64,000 nt of DNA from Nymphalis io (GCF_905147045.1 NC_065892.1:14231501-14295500), one strand, 5' to 3'; positions 11,840 to 20,689 are shown, counted from the stretch's first letter. The notes: generated by a model from the letters alone, not told the origin. A program made the numbers and translations.

Positions 11840-12177
11840 GTGTTTGCGCAGTTTATCGGGGGAACTGCTACGCAACATGCGCGAGGAGGAAGAGGATTAT
11901 ATATCCTAGAGTTCTCACACTCATATGAGGCTCACTGTTTTCGATTTCACAATAACCGGGTTAGTTGCAGTTTCCCTATAAATACACAATTGGTTTCTAG
12001 TAATCGTAAGTATATCTGTTAAAAATTCGAATTAGACACTTTTATAACTCTGTTTTTTCAATATAATATAATAACGCACTTAAATAACAAATCTTATGCT
12101 TAAGTCATCTGACGCTCGAAACATTACACTGATGTCATCTGACGCTCGATGTCTCTTTTAGCTCCTACCGTGTACCC
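11840..12177. other. non-coding with a short direct repeat
   Basis: GTCATCTGACGCTCGA occurs twice (12107-12122 and 12135-12150), 28 bases apart. Nothing else is recognised. The 60-codon frame at 11840-12022 is not supported. Confidence 0.45.
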
Positions 12178-12248
12178 AGATAACCTTCTCCTCAAAAGGG
12201 AGAGGAGGTCTTAGCCCAGCAGTGGGACATTAACAGGCTGTTACTGTA
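12178..12248 (+). mobile_element. SINE-A 3' fragment with target duplication
   Basis: Only the last 70 bases of SINE-A are present (AACCTTCTCCTCAAAAGGGA to GGCTGTTACTGTA). They are flanked by the direct repeat ACCGTGTACC at 12167-12176 and 12249-12258. A 5'-truncated insertion with a 10-bp duplication shows target-primed reverse transcription from the 3' end. Confidence 0.9.
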
Positions 12249-12548
12249 ACCGTGTACCGAGCGGAGAGAAAAGTGATATTAATCTAATAAAAAAAATGGC
12301 AACTAGATTTGCTAAAACTTTATGTTTGGTATAAATATATAACTATGTAAATGAAACAGTAGTTGCGCCGAGTGATGTTTTAATTAAAACAATCATCGAG
12401 TTCATGGCAATAGCGTTAACACAAACAAAATATAATTCTTTTTTTTAACATACAGGTGTTAGAATATTTTCGACTAAAAACGCGTAAATTTCTTATCTAA
12501 TAAAACAAAAAAAAATGTTAAAGACGTTAATTCTAAGAACAGAAGAAC

Positions 12549-12911
12549 ATGATATTAATACTTGTTATAATAACAACACAAATGAACAAAGAAATCTATA
12601 CAAAAGCAATTTATTCGTCGTCAAATAAAACCAGAACTGCATTCAGATTTAGAAAAAACGATGGAATTCTGAATCAAGACAGTCGAAGAATTTTTATGCC
12701 ATTGTGTGGTATCGATTCTTACGAAGACCGAAAGTATGGCTGTCTACCTTATAATATGATTAAGAGTTTAAATTATAAACAAACTAGGTACTCGTATGGC
12801 TCAAGGCTAACAGCGACAGAGTCAACAAATCCGTTTCTCCATATTTGCAACGGAGTAGCAAAATGCCGATATGTCTCTGGTACTGCTTCCGACGTGATAA
12901 TAGACTCATAA
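12549..12911 (+). CDS. unidentified 120-codon open frame
   Basis: I do not recognise this protein. It starts at an ATG with a TAA five codons upstream. The N-terminus has a short hydrophobic run (ILILVIITT, residues 2-10), too short to be sure of a signal peptide. It then has basic pairs (RFRK near residue 35, RR near 47) and four cysteines in two pairs (PLCGIDSYEDRKYGC and HICNGVAKC). It overlaps none of the repeats I can name, and its composition is more protein-like than other chance frames here. At this AT content one stop-free run of this length in 64 kb is not surprising, so it may be chance. A small secreted or neuropeptide-like product, or an exon with an acceptor AG near 12542, are open possibilities. 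Confidence 0.2.
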   Translation: MILILVIITTQMNKEIYTKAIYSSSNKTRTAFRFRKNDGILNQDSRRIFMPLCGIDSYEDRKYGCLPYNMIKSLNYKQTRYSYGSRLTATESTNPFLHICNGVAKCRYVSGTASDVIIDS

Positions 12912-13429
12912 CGAGCTAGCATTATAGTGACCTCTGTAATATTATTGTATTATTTATTATAAAGTGACTCTGTTTATCGGTCTTTCCGTTTGTCTATTAC
13001 GCTTTTATATTGTATTTATATAATTTGTACATATTTAAGCATTTAATGTATATATTATATTATGTATTATATTATATGTTACTAATTAATACATAATACC
13101 ATTTTCATAAAAAACACATGTATTCATGAATAATATAACCGAAGTCAATTGACTAACGAATATATACATACAATAAATATAATATAAAGATAAAATAATG
13201 AATATAAAGATTAAAATACATAATAATATGAATTTGTATGAAAGAAATTATAATAACTTCCTGTGATAATTGTATATCAGTAACAAAACAATACAAAAAA
13301 TATTATTTACTTTTTTGGATAACTATCATGAGCCTGTATGACTCAAATATGAAACATGTGAATCTAAAACATAAATTGTGGCAATAAAGTCGGGCAACGA
13401 CCACTACTTTGTGTCTCATCTCATCAGTC
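12912..13429. other. non-coding, AT-rich
   Basis: AT-only stretches dominate 13000-13300. The minus frame at 13303-13503 overlaps a SINE-A relic and is not a gene. Confidence 0.5.
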
Positions 13430-13570
13430 ATGTCTGTAAATGAAAATCTGCCACAAGTGTATCTACCATACCAAATGGAGCAGTGTAGTGGAATAAGTTC
13501 CATACCTCTAGGAGGCTAGGAGGCTAGGCTAGGTCTCTGCCGAATAGTGGGACATTTACTCTATCCTTTT
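13430..13570 (+). mobile_element. SINE-A 3' relic
   Basis: AAAATCTGCCACAAGTGTAT, GGAGCAGTGTAGTGGAATAA and CGAATAGTGGGACATTTACT follow the SINE-A body in order. The segment between is replaced by a short GGAGGCTAG duplication. Old copy. Confidence 0.6.
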
Positions 13571-13599
13571 TTATAACCAACATGATGCTTTTAGTTATA

Positions 13600-13765
13600 T
13601 TTTAGACAAATTTTCGCGCGTAAGGTGTTAGGTATAAAAAAGTAGCCTATGTACTTCCATAGGGTCCATTCCAAATTTCATCAAAATCGGTTCAGTGGTT
13701 CAGCCTTAATAGCGTAACAGTCAGAGAGAGTTTATTCGAATTTATAATACTAGTATAGGTTTTTT
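13600..13765 (-). mobile_element. Helitron-like short element
   Basis: Contains AAAAGTAGCCTATGTACTTC, AAATTTCATCAAAATCGGTT, AGCGTAACAGTCAGAGAG and TTTATAATACTAGTATAGGT, which on the minus strand is the start of the element. The CTAG end on the left is not clear. Confidence 0.55.
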
Positions 13766-13805
13766 ATTAAATCTTGACAGTAATATTAATAAATGTTCTA
13801 TGTCA

Positions 13806-14076
13806 GACGAGCCGGTTGACGTGGTTGGTAGATATTTGCCTTTCACGCCGAAGGATGTGGGTTCGATTCCCACCGAGGACAGACATTTGTGTGCATGAAC
13901 ATATCTGTTTGTCCTGAGTTTGGGTGTAATTATCTATATCAGTATGTATTTACAAAAGAAAAGTAGTATATGTGGTATATCAGTTGTCTGGTTTCCACAC
14001 CACAAGCTTTGTATAAGCTTAATTTGGGTTCAGATGGCCGTGTGTGAAAAATGTCCCAGAATATTATTATTATTAT
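13806..14076 (+). mobile_element. SINE-D, full length
   Basis: tRNA-like head GACGAGCCGGTTGACGTGGT with A box TGGTTGGTAG and B box GGGTTCGATTCCCACC. It is followed by a non-tRNA body (TTTGTCCTGAGTTTGGGTGT, AAGCTTAATTTGGGTTCAGA), then GTGTGAAAAATGTCCCAG and an ATT repeat tail. Copies at 22239 and 29847 share all parts. The head is not a functional tRNA, since no acceptor stem closes around it. Confidence 0.85.
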
Positions 14077-14589
14077 TTGATATAATCAAAGTTGCTTACT
14101 GACTGCACTATGGTTAATTAACTACAAAACAGTACAGTTAGCCGTGATTGATTGATTATCATAATTATTGCTCAAATCCTAAAGTTCACGGTTTAAGTTA
14201 ATACAGCCTTCTTGAACACACAGTTTATCTAAAGTAATTTCAATCAGTGGGTTGAGCCACACACACCATGCTGTTTAATGGTTTGAATATGAATTATAAT
14301 CGATATTAACGATAGTTTAGTAAGTGCATCAATTAATTTTAATATTTAATATTATCTGAATATATTATCATTGGGCATAATAATTTTAATGAATATAAAT
14401 GTTCTATGGTGCAATGTAATCATTACGCACTATATATTATTATTTTGGAAATCCAATGATTTTTCTGTCAGTTAGTTTAAGGTATAAAATTGATTGGCAC
14501 TTCTTTGAACATGCTAACCTTTCTTAATAAATAGGCTATCTAATGAAAAGTGTTTGTTTTTAAAAAAAAGAATATTTATAAATTTGAAA
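14077..14589. other. non-coding, nothing recognised
   Basis: AT-rich, no gene or repeat family seen. Confidence 0.5.
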
Positions 14590-14726
14590 AAAGTAACAAT
14601 TTGTAAATTACCCACTGCTGAGCAAATACTACCTGTCGTTTAGAATGTTGGACACTGTTTCCACCACGATGTTCCAATGCAGTTCAGAATTTCTGAACCT
14701 GAATTATTTCTCACGATGTTTTTTTC
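14590..14726 (-). mobile_element. SINE-A, 3' part, split by LINE-RTE
   Basis: ACCCACTGCTGAGC, TTTCCACCACGATGTTCCAATG and TCTCACGATGTTTTTT follow the antisense SINE-A body. The copy stops at GATGTTTTTTTC and resumes after the LINE-RTE with the same 12 bases. It is therefore an older SINE interrupted by the LINE. Confidence 0.75.
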
Positions 14727-16282
14727 TCGAAAAGACTGACGTCCTGAAAATCTTCAGTGTAGTGTCGGGTTAGTCTTGCTCTGGGATCTGCAGCATGACT
14801 ACTGACAGGTGATTGAGCTGTCGTGTACAGCTGACCGTAGAACTTCTCAACCTCTTCCAACAGCTCAGATCTTGACGTGACTATTCTGCCATCCTCAGTT
14901 TTCAGCCTTGTCAGTTGACTCTGACCAACAGACAGATCTCTGGCGAACACTTTAGAGCCTTTGTTCCGCTCGATGGCCTCTTTAATGCGCATTGTATTAA
15001 ATTGGCGGGTGTCGCGAGTTAGAGACTTTGAAATCCGTCTGTTGATCAGCCGATAGCCGGCAGCATCAGCTGGGGACGTCAGAATCATTTTCCGTCTTTC
15101 CTCCATAAGCCGTAGGGTAGAGGCAGAGATCTTTTTGGTTCCTTTTGTACGGCTGGTCTTGAAGGTCTTAGACCCAGCCGTACGGACAGTTTCCACAAGC
15201 CTGTCGTTGTATGTGTCCACTTCCTCGCAGTCTGCTAGGCAATCGAATCGGTTTTGGAGTTCGAGCTGAAAGGCTTCGGGATTTCGGATTTGAAGAGGTG
15301 ATGGTCGGAGCGTAGACTTCATCAGTCGGGACCTCTGGAGTTTAACATTGATATTTAACGAGCCTCTTACGAGTCTGTGATCGCTCCCAGTTTTGACTGC
15401 ATTGATCACGGAGACGTCATTAAATATTTGTCTTCTCGTCGACAAGATGAAGTCTATCTCATTCTTGGTTTTCCCATCAGGGCTCACCCAGGTCCATTTA
15501 CGCTGACCTGGCTTCTTGAAAAAGGAGTTCATCATAAAGAGTCCCTCCTTCTCCATAAAGTCGGCCAACATCTGGCCCCGAGTGTTGCGGTCTCCAATTC
15601 CATGAGGTCCCACCTTTAACTCATCACCGAATCGTTTGCCCAGCTTCGCGTTGAAGTCCCCCATTACAACAGTGAAATGAGTCTTGTTGGTATGTATGGC
15701 TTTAGATAAATCCTCATACATGACCTCAACCTCATCGTCGGAGTGTGTCGAAGTCGGCGCGTATACCTGTATGACCTTCAAAGAATACCGCTTGGTGATT
15801 CTGAGTATAAGGTACGCCACCCTAGCCGACACACTCTCGATTTTCACAACGTTGTTAACGAGGTACTTGTGGACTATGAACCCGACACCACCTTGAGACA
15901 GTTGATCGCCCTCTCGGAAATAGAGAAGGTTACCGGATTTCAGGATCATCGTATCCTCCCCCTGTCTTCGGACTTCGGATAATCCGACGATATCCCAGTG
16001 TAACCTGCTCAATTCTTCCTCCAGTTCGATGATCTTCTCGTCGGTCCGCAGTGTACGCGTGTTATATGTTGCCAGGGCCAGAGGTCGTCGGTGTTGGTAA
16101 CACGAAATCTGCCGGGGATTCTTAGCACCCCCTGCCCCGCCGTTACCACAGCTGTTACCAAGGCTAGGAATAGCAGGGCTGCCGGGGACTAGGGGCCGTG
16201 GTTTAGTTGCGCGAATCATGAGGGGATATGCCATAATCGCCACGCTTGGCAGACGGGTTGGCGATCGCAGTAAGTTAGTCAT
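14711..16282 (-). CDS. LINE-RTE endonuclease half of the ORF (inverted)
   Basis: AP-endonuclease-like (exonuclease-endonuclease-phosphatase fold) domain that nicks target DNA so that the nick primes reverse transcription. The catalytic series is complete: YNTRTLR with Asn 74, LSEVR with Glu 103, YAPTS 174-178, GDFN 208-211, NEIDFIL 274-280 and SDH 300-302. After the domain comes a basic linker of about 200 residues leading to the RT. The frame begins at an ATG in the element's short 5' leader and runs leftwards. The last few codons (EKKTS, then stop at 14711) come from the host SINE flank, not the LINE. It is cut from its RT by the inversion, so this copy cannot make the full protein. No frameshift or internal stop is seen. 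Often annotated as 'craniofacial development protein 2-like' in insects by transfer; the real identity is RTE. Confidence 0.9.
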   Translation of the reverse strand: MTNLLRSPTRLPSVAIMAYPLMIRATKPRPLVPGSPAIPSLGNSCGNGGAGGAKNPRQISCYQHRRPLALATYNTRTLRTDEKIIELEEELSRLHWDIVGLSEVRRQGEDTMILKSGNLLYFREGDQLSQGGVGFIVHKYLVNNVVKIESVSARVAYLILRITKRYSLKVIQVYAPTSTHSDDEVEVMYEDLSKAIHTNKTHFTVVMGDFNAKLGKRFGDELKVGPHGIGDRNTRGQMLADFMEKEGLFMMNSFFKKPGQRKWTWVSPDGKTKNEIDFILSTRRQIFNDVSVINAVKTGSDHRLVRGSLNINVKLQRSRLMKSTLRPSPLQIRNPEAFQLELQNRFDCLADCEEVDTYNDRLVETVRTAGSKTFKTSRTKGTKKISASTLRLMEERRKMILTSPADAAGYRLINRRISKSLTRDTRQFNTMRIKEAIERNKGSKVFARDLSVGQSQLTRLKTEDGRIVTSRSELLEEVEKFYGQLYTTAQSPVSSHAADPRARLTRHYTEDFQDVSLFEKKTS

Positions 16283-16315
16283 AGTACTCAGAGAGACGCT
16301 GCTGCCCGTTCTCTG

Positions 16316-17839
16316 GTGTATACTCCCTCGGGTCGACTTCTACGCCCCCCACGGGATGAGATGGCTCTCGGACAACTCAAAAACAACAAGGCACCTGGTG
16401 ATGATGGTATTACAGCCGAGCTTCTGAAGGCGGGTGGTACACCGATCCTCAGGGCTCTTCAGAGGCTTTTTAACTTCGTCATTGCCAAAGGTCAAACGCC
16501 AAAAGCATGGCACGGAGGTGTGGTGGTACTTTTCTTTAAGAAGGGTGATAAAACCCTTCTGAAGAATTACAGGCCCATCTCACTGCTGAGTCATGTTTAC
16601 AAGTTGTTTTCGAGAGTCATTACGAATCGTCTCGAGCAAAGACTTGACGACTTCCAGCCACCCGAACAAGCCGGATTCCGGAAAGGCTTTAGCACCATAG
16701 ACCACATACATACGCTGCGGCAAGTTATACAGAAGACTGAGGAGTATAACCAGCCACTTTGCTTAGCGTTTGTGGACTATGAGAAAGCCTTTGATTCGAT
16801 CGAAACCTGGGCCGTGCTGAATTCTCTTCAAAGGTGCCAAATTGATTATCGGTATATCAGGGTGTTAAAGTGCTTGTACGAGAACGCCACCATGTCGATC
16901 CGACTCCAGGATCAGAACTCAAAACCTATCCAACTGCAGAGAGGTGTAAGACAGGGAGACGTGATATCTCCGAAACTGTTTAGCGCTGCATTGGAAGATG
17001 TTTTCAAGCTTCTGGACTGGAACGGACTTGGCATCAATATTAACGGCGAGTACATCACTCATCTTCGATTTGCCGATGACATTGTAATTATGGCTGAGAC
17101 CTTGGAAGACCTCGGCACTATGCTCGATGACCTCAGCAGGGTTTCCCAACAAGTGGGTCTAAAAATGAACATGGACAAGACGAAAATCATGTCGAACATC
17201 CATGTTGCACCCACTCAAGTCAAGGTTGGAAATTCTGCACTCGAAGTTGTAGACAACTATGTCTACCTAGGTCAGACCATCCAACTAGGTAGGTCCAACT
17301 TCGAGAAAGAGGTCAATCGTCGAATTCAACTCGGCTGGGCAGCGTTCGGGAAGCTACACGATATCTTCTCATCCCAAATACCGCAGTGTCTCAAGTCGAA
17401 AGTCTTCGACCAGTGTGTGTTGCCAGTGATGACTTATGGATCAGAGACGTGGTCGCTCACAATGGGCCTCATAAGAAGGCTCAAGGTCACTCAAAGGGCA
17501 ATGGAGAGGGCTATGCTCGGAGTTTCTCTTCGAGATCGAATCAGAAATGATGAAATCCGCAGGCGAACCAAAGTAACCGACATAGCCCGAAGAATTGCTA
17601 AATTGAAGTGGCAGTGGGCGGGGCACATTGCTCGCAGAACCGACGGCCGCTGGGGCAGAAAGGTTCTCGAGTGGCGACCACGAACCGGAAGACGCAGCGT
17701 GGGCAGGCCCCCTACAAGGTGGACCGACGACTTAGAACGAGTCGCGGGAAGCCGTTGGATGCGGGCAGCGCAAGATCGGCCAACGTGGAAATCCTTGGGG
17801 GAGGCCTTTGTCCAGCAGTGGACGTCTTTCGGCTGGTGA
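16316..17839 (+). CDS. LINE-RTE reverse transcriptase half of the ORF
   Basis: Reverse transcriptase of the RTE clade. Of the 507 codons in the open frame, the first 13 read the inverted 5' leader backwards. The true LINE sequence starts at DEMALGQLKNNKAPGDDG (residue 14, about 16355). The frame opens with GTG, so it has no real start. Motifs: NYRPISLL 84-91, motif A FVDYEKAFD 152-160, RQGDVISPKLF 212-222, catalytic FADD 252-255, then thumb and C-terminal region with WAGHIARR and GRPPTRW. It ends FVQQWTSFGW and TGA directly at the GATGAT tail. All catalytic residues are kept and there is no internal stop. With the inverted half it makes one ORF of about 1010 codons. Confidence 0.92.
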   Translation: MYTPSGRLLRPPRDEMALGQLKNNKAPGDDGITAELLKAGGTPILRALQRLFNFVIAKGQTPKAWHGGVVVLFFKKGDKTLLKNYRPISLLSHVYKLFSRVITNRLEQRLDDFQPPEQAGFRKGFSTIDHIHTLRQVIQKTEEYNQPLCLAFVDYEKAFDSIETWAVLNSLQRCQIDYRYIRVLKCLYENATMSIRLQDQNSKPIQLQRGVRQGDVISPKLFSAALEDVFKLLDWNGLGININGEYITHLRFADDIVIMAETLEDLGTMLDDLSRVSQQVGLKMNMDKTKIMSNIHVAPTQVKVGNSALEVVDNYVYLGQTIQLGRSNFEKEVNRRIQLGWAAFGKLHDIFSSQIPQCLKSKVFDQCVLPVMTYGSETWSLTMGLIRRLKVTQRAMERAMLGVSLRDRIRNDEIRRRTKVTDIARRIAKLKWQWAGHIARRTDGRWGRKVLEWRPRTGRRSVGRPPTRWTDDLERVAGSRWMRAAQDRPTWKSLGEAFVQQWTSFGW

Positions 17840-17855
17840 TGATGATGATGATGAT
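17840..17855 (+). repeat. GATGAT tail of LINE-RTE
   Basis: The TGA stop is part of a run of GAT units that forms the retrotransposon tail. Short tandem-repeat tails instead of poly(A) are usual in RTE elements. Confidence 0.85.
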
Positions 17856-17925
17856 GATGTTTTTTTCATTCCGTGCTTGAGAATAATTATTATAAACATA
17901 AAATAAACATTTGAAAATATTACTT
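17856..17925 (-). mobile_element. SINE-A, remaining part beyond the LINE-RTE
   Basis: After the repeated GATGTTTTTTTC the text CATTCCGTGCTTGAGAATAA, TTATAAACATAAAATAAAC and ATTTGAAAAT follows the antisense SINE-A body where the left part broke off. The head is lost or too decayed to see. Confidence 0.6.
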
Positions 17926-18279
17926 ATCATCATCTCATTTCGATATTTAACAATAATATCTTATTTCAAGCTTTTGAGCCAGAACACAACAATACAGAGT
18001 GTTTTATAAGTGATAGGTTCATTGTAAAGTACTGTTTCCGACCAGCATGCACAAATGAGTCATAATAATATCCTCTATCAAAAATTTTATATATATAATC
18101 CTAAATTAAAAATATACTTTTTATTAATTTCAAATTTAATCATTAATTTTTATTTTTATTTATAACACGACACAATCTTTAGAAACACAATTTATCTAGT
18201 TTTTATTATTTCTTTTTTGGGAATGGGTTTCAATAATTTTAACGATACGTGTTCTTAATTTGTACTTTTTACAGGAACA
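17926..18279. other. non-coding, AT-rich
   Basis: A short piece near 17972 (GAGCCAGAACACAACAATAC) may be a SINE-B scrap. Nothing else recognised. Confidence 0.4.
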
Positions 18280-18442
18280 GTAACATTAACAGTCTGTTAA
18301 TGTCTCACTGCTGGGCTAAGGCCTCCTCTCCCTTTTTGAGGAGAAGATTTGGAGCTTATTCTACCACGCTGCTCCAATGCGGGTTGGTAGAATACACATG
18401 TGGCAGAATTTCAATGAAATTAGACACATGCAGATTTCCGTC
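18280..18442 (-). mobile_element. SINE-A, 5'-truncated
   Basis: AACAGTCTGTTAATGTCTCA, TGCTGGGCTAAGGCCTCC, CTACCACGCTGCTCCAATGC and CACATGTGGCAGAATTTC match the antisense 3' half. It ends abruptly after ACACATGCAGATTTCC. Confidence 0.85.
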
Positions 18443-18545
18443 GGTTGACCGGTCCATTTCTTTACGCGTTCTCATAAAAAACTGAAATGTATGTGTAATC
18501 TGTGTTTCTGAGTGTGTGAGTTCTGTGTTGTGTCTTCTATCATCA

Positions 18546-18548
<3 letters not shown>

Positions 18549-18583
<35 letters not shown>
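18549..18583. repeat. (TA)n microsatellite
   Basis: About 17 TA units. Confidence 0.95.
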
Positions 18584-18585
<2 letters not shown>

Positions 18586-18688
18586 CTTTATATGATCTAT
18601 AATTAATATTTTAAGTTAAAAGTGCTTGTTACTTTGTCTGTACTAGACCTTAAAAATATAAAAATGTCAGAAGAAAGTGAGTGAGTGT

Positions 18689-18912
18689 GAAGAACTTTAA
18701 TTTATTTATTAATCCTTTATTGCACACACTTGACAAACATTTAGTAACATATAATAGCAAGTAGAACATATACATAGTATGCAAAGGCGGCCTCATCACT
18801 TATAGTGATCTCTTCCAGGCAACCTCTATAAAGAGAAATGTTTATGTTTTTTTTTTTAGCCAGGATCACTAATCGGGCATAGTGTGCGAACAACTTATAC
18901 TTAAAATTTAAG
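18689..18912 (-). repeat. family E repeat (LINE 3' end-like)
   Basis: Antisense copy of the repeat at 1137-1345. TTTATTTATTAATCCTTTAT, GCACACACTTGACAAAC, GGCGGCCTCATCACTTATAG, TGATCTCTTCC and AGCCAGGATCACTAATCGGG occur in the mirrored order. The TTTATT start corresponds to a polyadenylated 3' end. Confidence 0.65.
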
Positions 18913-19482
18913 GAGCTTAATACAGTAATTAAATTAAAAACTTTAATTTCAGTAATAGTGCTTAAATGTCAAAAAACTATCGTTACCACTAACACAACGA
19001 AGTATAAAAACCAAGTAGACATGAGAACTTAGCAAAATAACCATAAGTAAATAACAAAAAAATAAGTAATGAAAAAAATATAAATCTTACAACTGTAGAA
19101 TTTCAATGTGAAGATTTTATTCTAGACACATACAGACTTAAAAAAAACAAATAGAATACTCTGCAACAATCACATAGTCTATTCTTAAACGAAGTGTAGC
19201 TGTGCTTACCGATACATGGCTTACCGATTCCATTACTAATGGCATTGAAGGCTTGAAATATCCTTGGACGAGAATTGGTGGACGATTCAAAAATATTCAA
19301 GTAAATTTTGAACTCTGTTGTATTATATTTATATATAATGCTATTCTTCTTAGTATATTATACTTATTAAAGATAATTATTTTCTATAATTATTCTTATA
19401 TTGTAAGTCTTCTTTTTGGTACACTATTATAAGCTACTAAATACGCAAGTAAGGCTGCGTGCTTTTGCTAGTATCTATACAA

Positions 19483-19485
<3 letters not shown>
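18913..19485. other. non-coding, nothing recognised
   Basis: The overlapping 65- and 76-codon frames on opposite strands near 19.1-19.4 kb have no domain and are treated as chance. Confidence 0.5.

Positions 19486-19512
<27 letters not shown>
19486..19512. repeat. (TA)n microsatellite
   Basis: About 13 TA units. Confidence 0.95.
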
Positions 19513-19516
<4 letters not shown>

Positions 19517-19635
19517 TAGTAATTAAGTTTCTCCTTAATCGTTACAATATGGACTTACAAATGAAAACGCTTTCGCAATTACTATGTTGTATGCAGATGT
19601 ATGTGACGACGGTGACCACTTACTTACCTCTAAGC

Positions 19636-19702
19636 GGAATTACGACCTTATGAGATGGACAAACGAACTGGTCATTTGTCCACCTCATAAGGTCGTAATG
19701 CC
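19636..19702. repeat. inverted repeat, 28-bp arms, 11-nt loop
   Basis: Arms at 19636-19663 and 19675-19702 are reverse complements at 26 of 28 positions, around CGAACTGGTCA. The right arm lies against the 5' edge of a truncated LINE-J1 copy, so the fold may have formed during that insertion. Confidence 0.9.
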
Positions 19703-19900
19703 GTAGTGTTTCCCTTCTCTTACAACCCGGGTTCCTTCAAACGAGGCGTGAAGAGGCATCTTGCGGGCCGGCAAGGCGAAGGCGGCTAGTGCAGAACGTT
19801 TTTCCCGTCTGTACTGGCCGTCGTCGCGTTTGGACTCTACTACCACTTACCATCAGGTGGAGTAGAGTCATTTGCCCTCCCGGCGAATATAAAAAAAAAA
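19703..19900 (+). mobile_element. LINE-J1 3' fragment
   Basis: From GTGTTTCCCTTCTCTTACAA through CTTCAAACGAGGCGTGAAGA and GGCCGTCGTCGCGTTTGGAC to CCACTTACCATCAGGTGG and poly(A). It is the last part of the LINE-J1 ORF (SYNPGSFKRGVKRHLAGRQ) and its 3' UTR. Heavily 5'-truncated, with an intact tail. Confidence 0.9.
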
Positions 19901-20689
19901 TGGTATCCGATCCACTTACGGATGTAAAAGATCATCTTTAAACCCCTATTAATTACTGTACTATAATAGATTATCTATTTAGAAAAGTAATTATATTTAA
20001 TTACTTATATTTAATAAATATAAGAAAATGATTTATATTTATAAATGTACGGTTCTTTATAAAATATATGTGATTTTATCTCTATAAATAAATAGCTAAT
20101 ATTCTAGTCCGACGCTGGTCAAGAAATAAGACACTCAAAATAAAAGGTTAATAACAAATTAAGCACCAAACAAGCTAACTCATAAGAACCGCTTTTTAAA
20201 AAATAATCTAAGAGTTTCAATTACTACAATACCCGCATCTCAGCGAGGCAGTCAGACTGTGGCTTAGCGCTGATACAATCGTGATTAGCAACACTACATG
20301 TATCATATGCATTTTAGATCCAACTAAAATTGCATTCCCTCTTTGACTGCGCGGTACGTTCGTGCCTTTGTAATAACTGTGCGAAACACGGGAAATAAAA
20401 CTTCAATTACATTGTTTATGTCATGCACGAAAGAGCGTTGTTTCGTATCATATTATCGTTTGCATTGAATATTTTATTTTCATTACGTAAAGCAATCTTT
20501 TCATTTCAATGTAAAGTTGATAAGGAATTCATTTGAATGTGTTGTTCCGCCAGCCTGTCCATAGTCGTCTTTATTATGAATGGCCATATTTGTGCTTGAT
20601 TATTAGGCTAACACTTTTTATGTGTGTTTTAATTGCACTAACGAATGGTGTTATTATTTCTAGTATTCCATACGTCTTACGTAAAAAAG
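19901..20689. other. non-coding; less AT-rich near 20.2-20.4 kb
   Basis: No gene or known repeat. A chance 116-codon frame starts in this stretch and runs into the next repeat. Confidence 0.4.

Larger units (their letters stand above)
14727..17855 (+). mobile_element. LINE-RTE, full length, 5' half inverted
   Basis: A non-LTR retrotransposon of the RTE clade. The right part (about 16353-17855) runs forward, with the reverse transcriptase, and ends in a GATGAT repeat. The left part (14727 to about 16352) is reversed, carrying the endonuclease and the 5' end. The two parts meet at the element's 5' terminus, and inside the frame they join with no loss, sharing two bases (GA). Flanks carry the 12-bp target duplication GATGTTTTTTTC at 14715-14726 and 17856-17867 (the GATG is shared with the tail, so the left edge is exact to a few bases). 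The whole unit is about 3.1 kb with both half frames open. This is a classic twin-priming inversion. Confidence 0.92.

Noticed and set aside
12107..12150. Direct repeat GTCATCTGACGCTCGA as target duplication or start of an array
   Set aside because: Only two copies 28 bases apart with no element between them; a small local duplication.
13806..13885. tRNA gene call for the SINE-D head (also 22239, 30046-30137)
   Set aside because: A and B boxes are good, but 5' and 3' ends do not pair as an acceptor stem and the same SINE body follows each copy.
16218..16427. 69-codon plus frame across the LINE-RTE inversion joint
   Set aside because: It reads the inverted 5' leader backwards into the RT half in the wrong frame; an artefact of the inversion.
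14711..17839. Two divergent host genes (endonuclease-like and RT-like) with a shared promoter
   Set aside because: The head-to-head layout is explained by an inversion within one LINE-RTE with a single target duplication. Neither half is a host gene.
15377..17933. Short frames antisense to LINE-RTE coding halves
   Set aside because: Shadows of the LINE ORF, also repeated antisense to the second copy at 34.7-35.4 kb.
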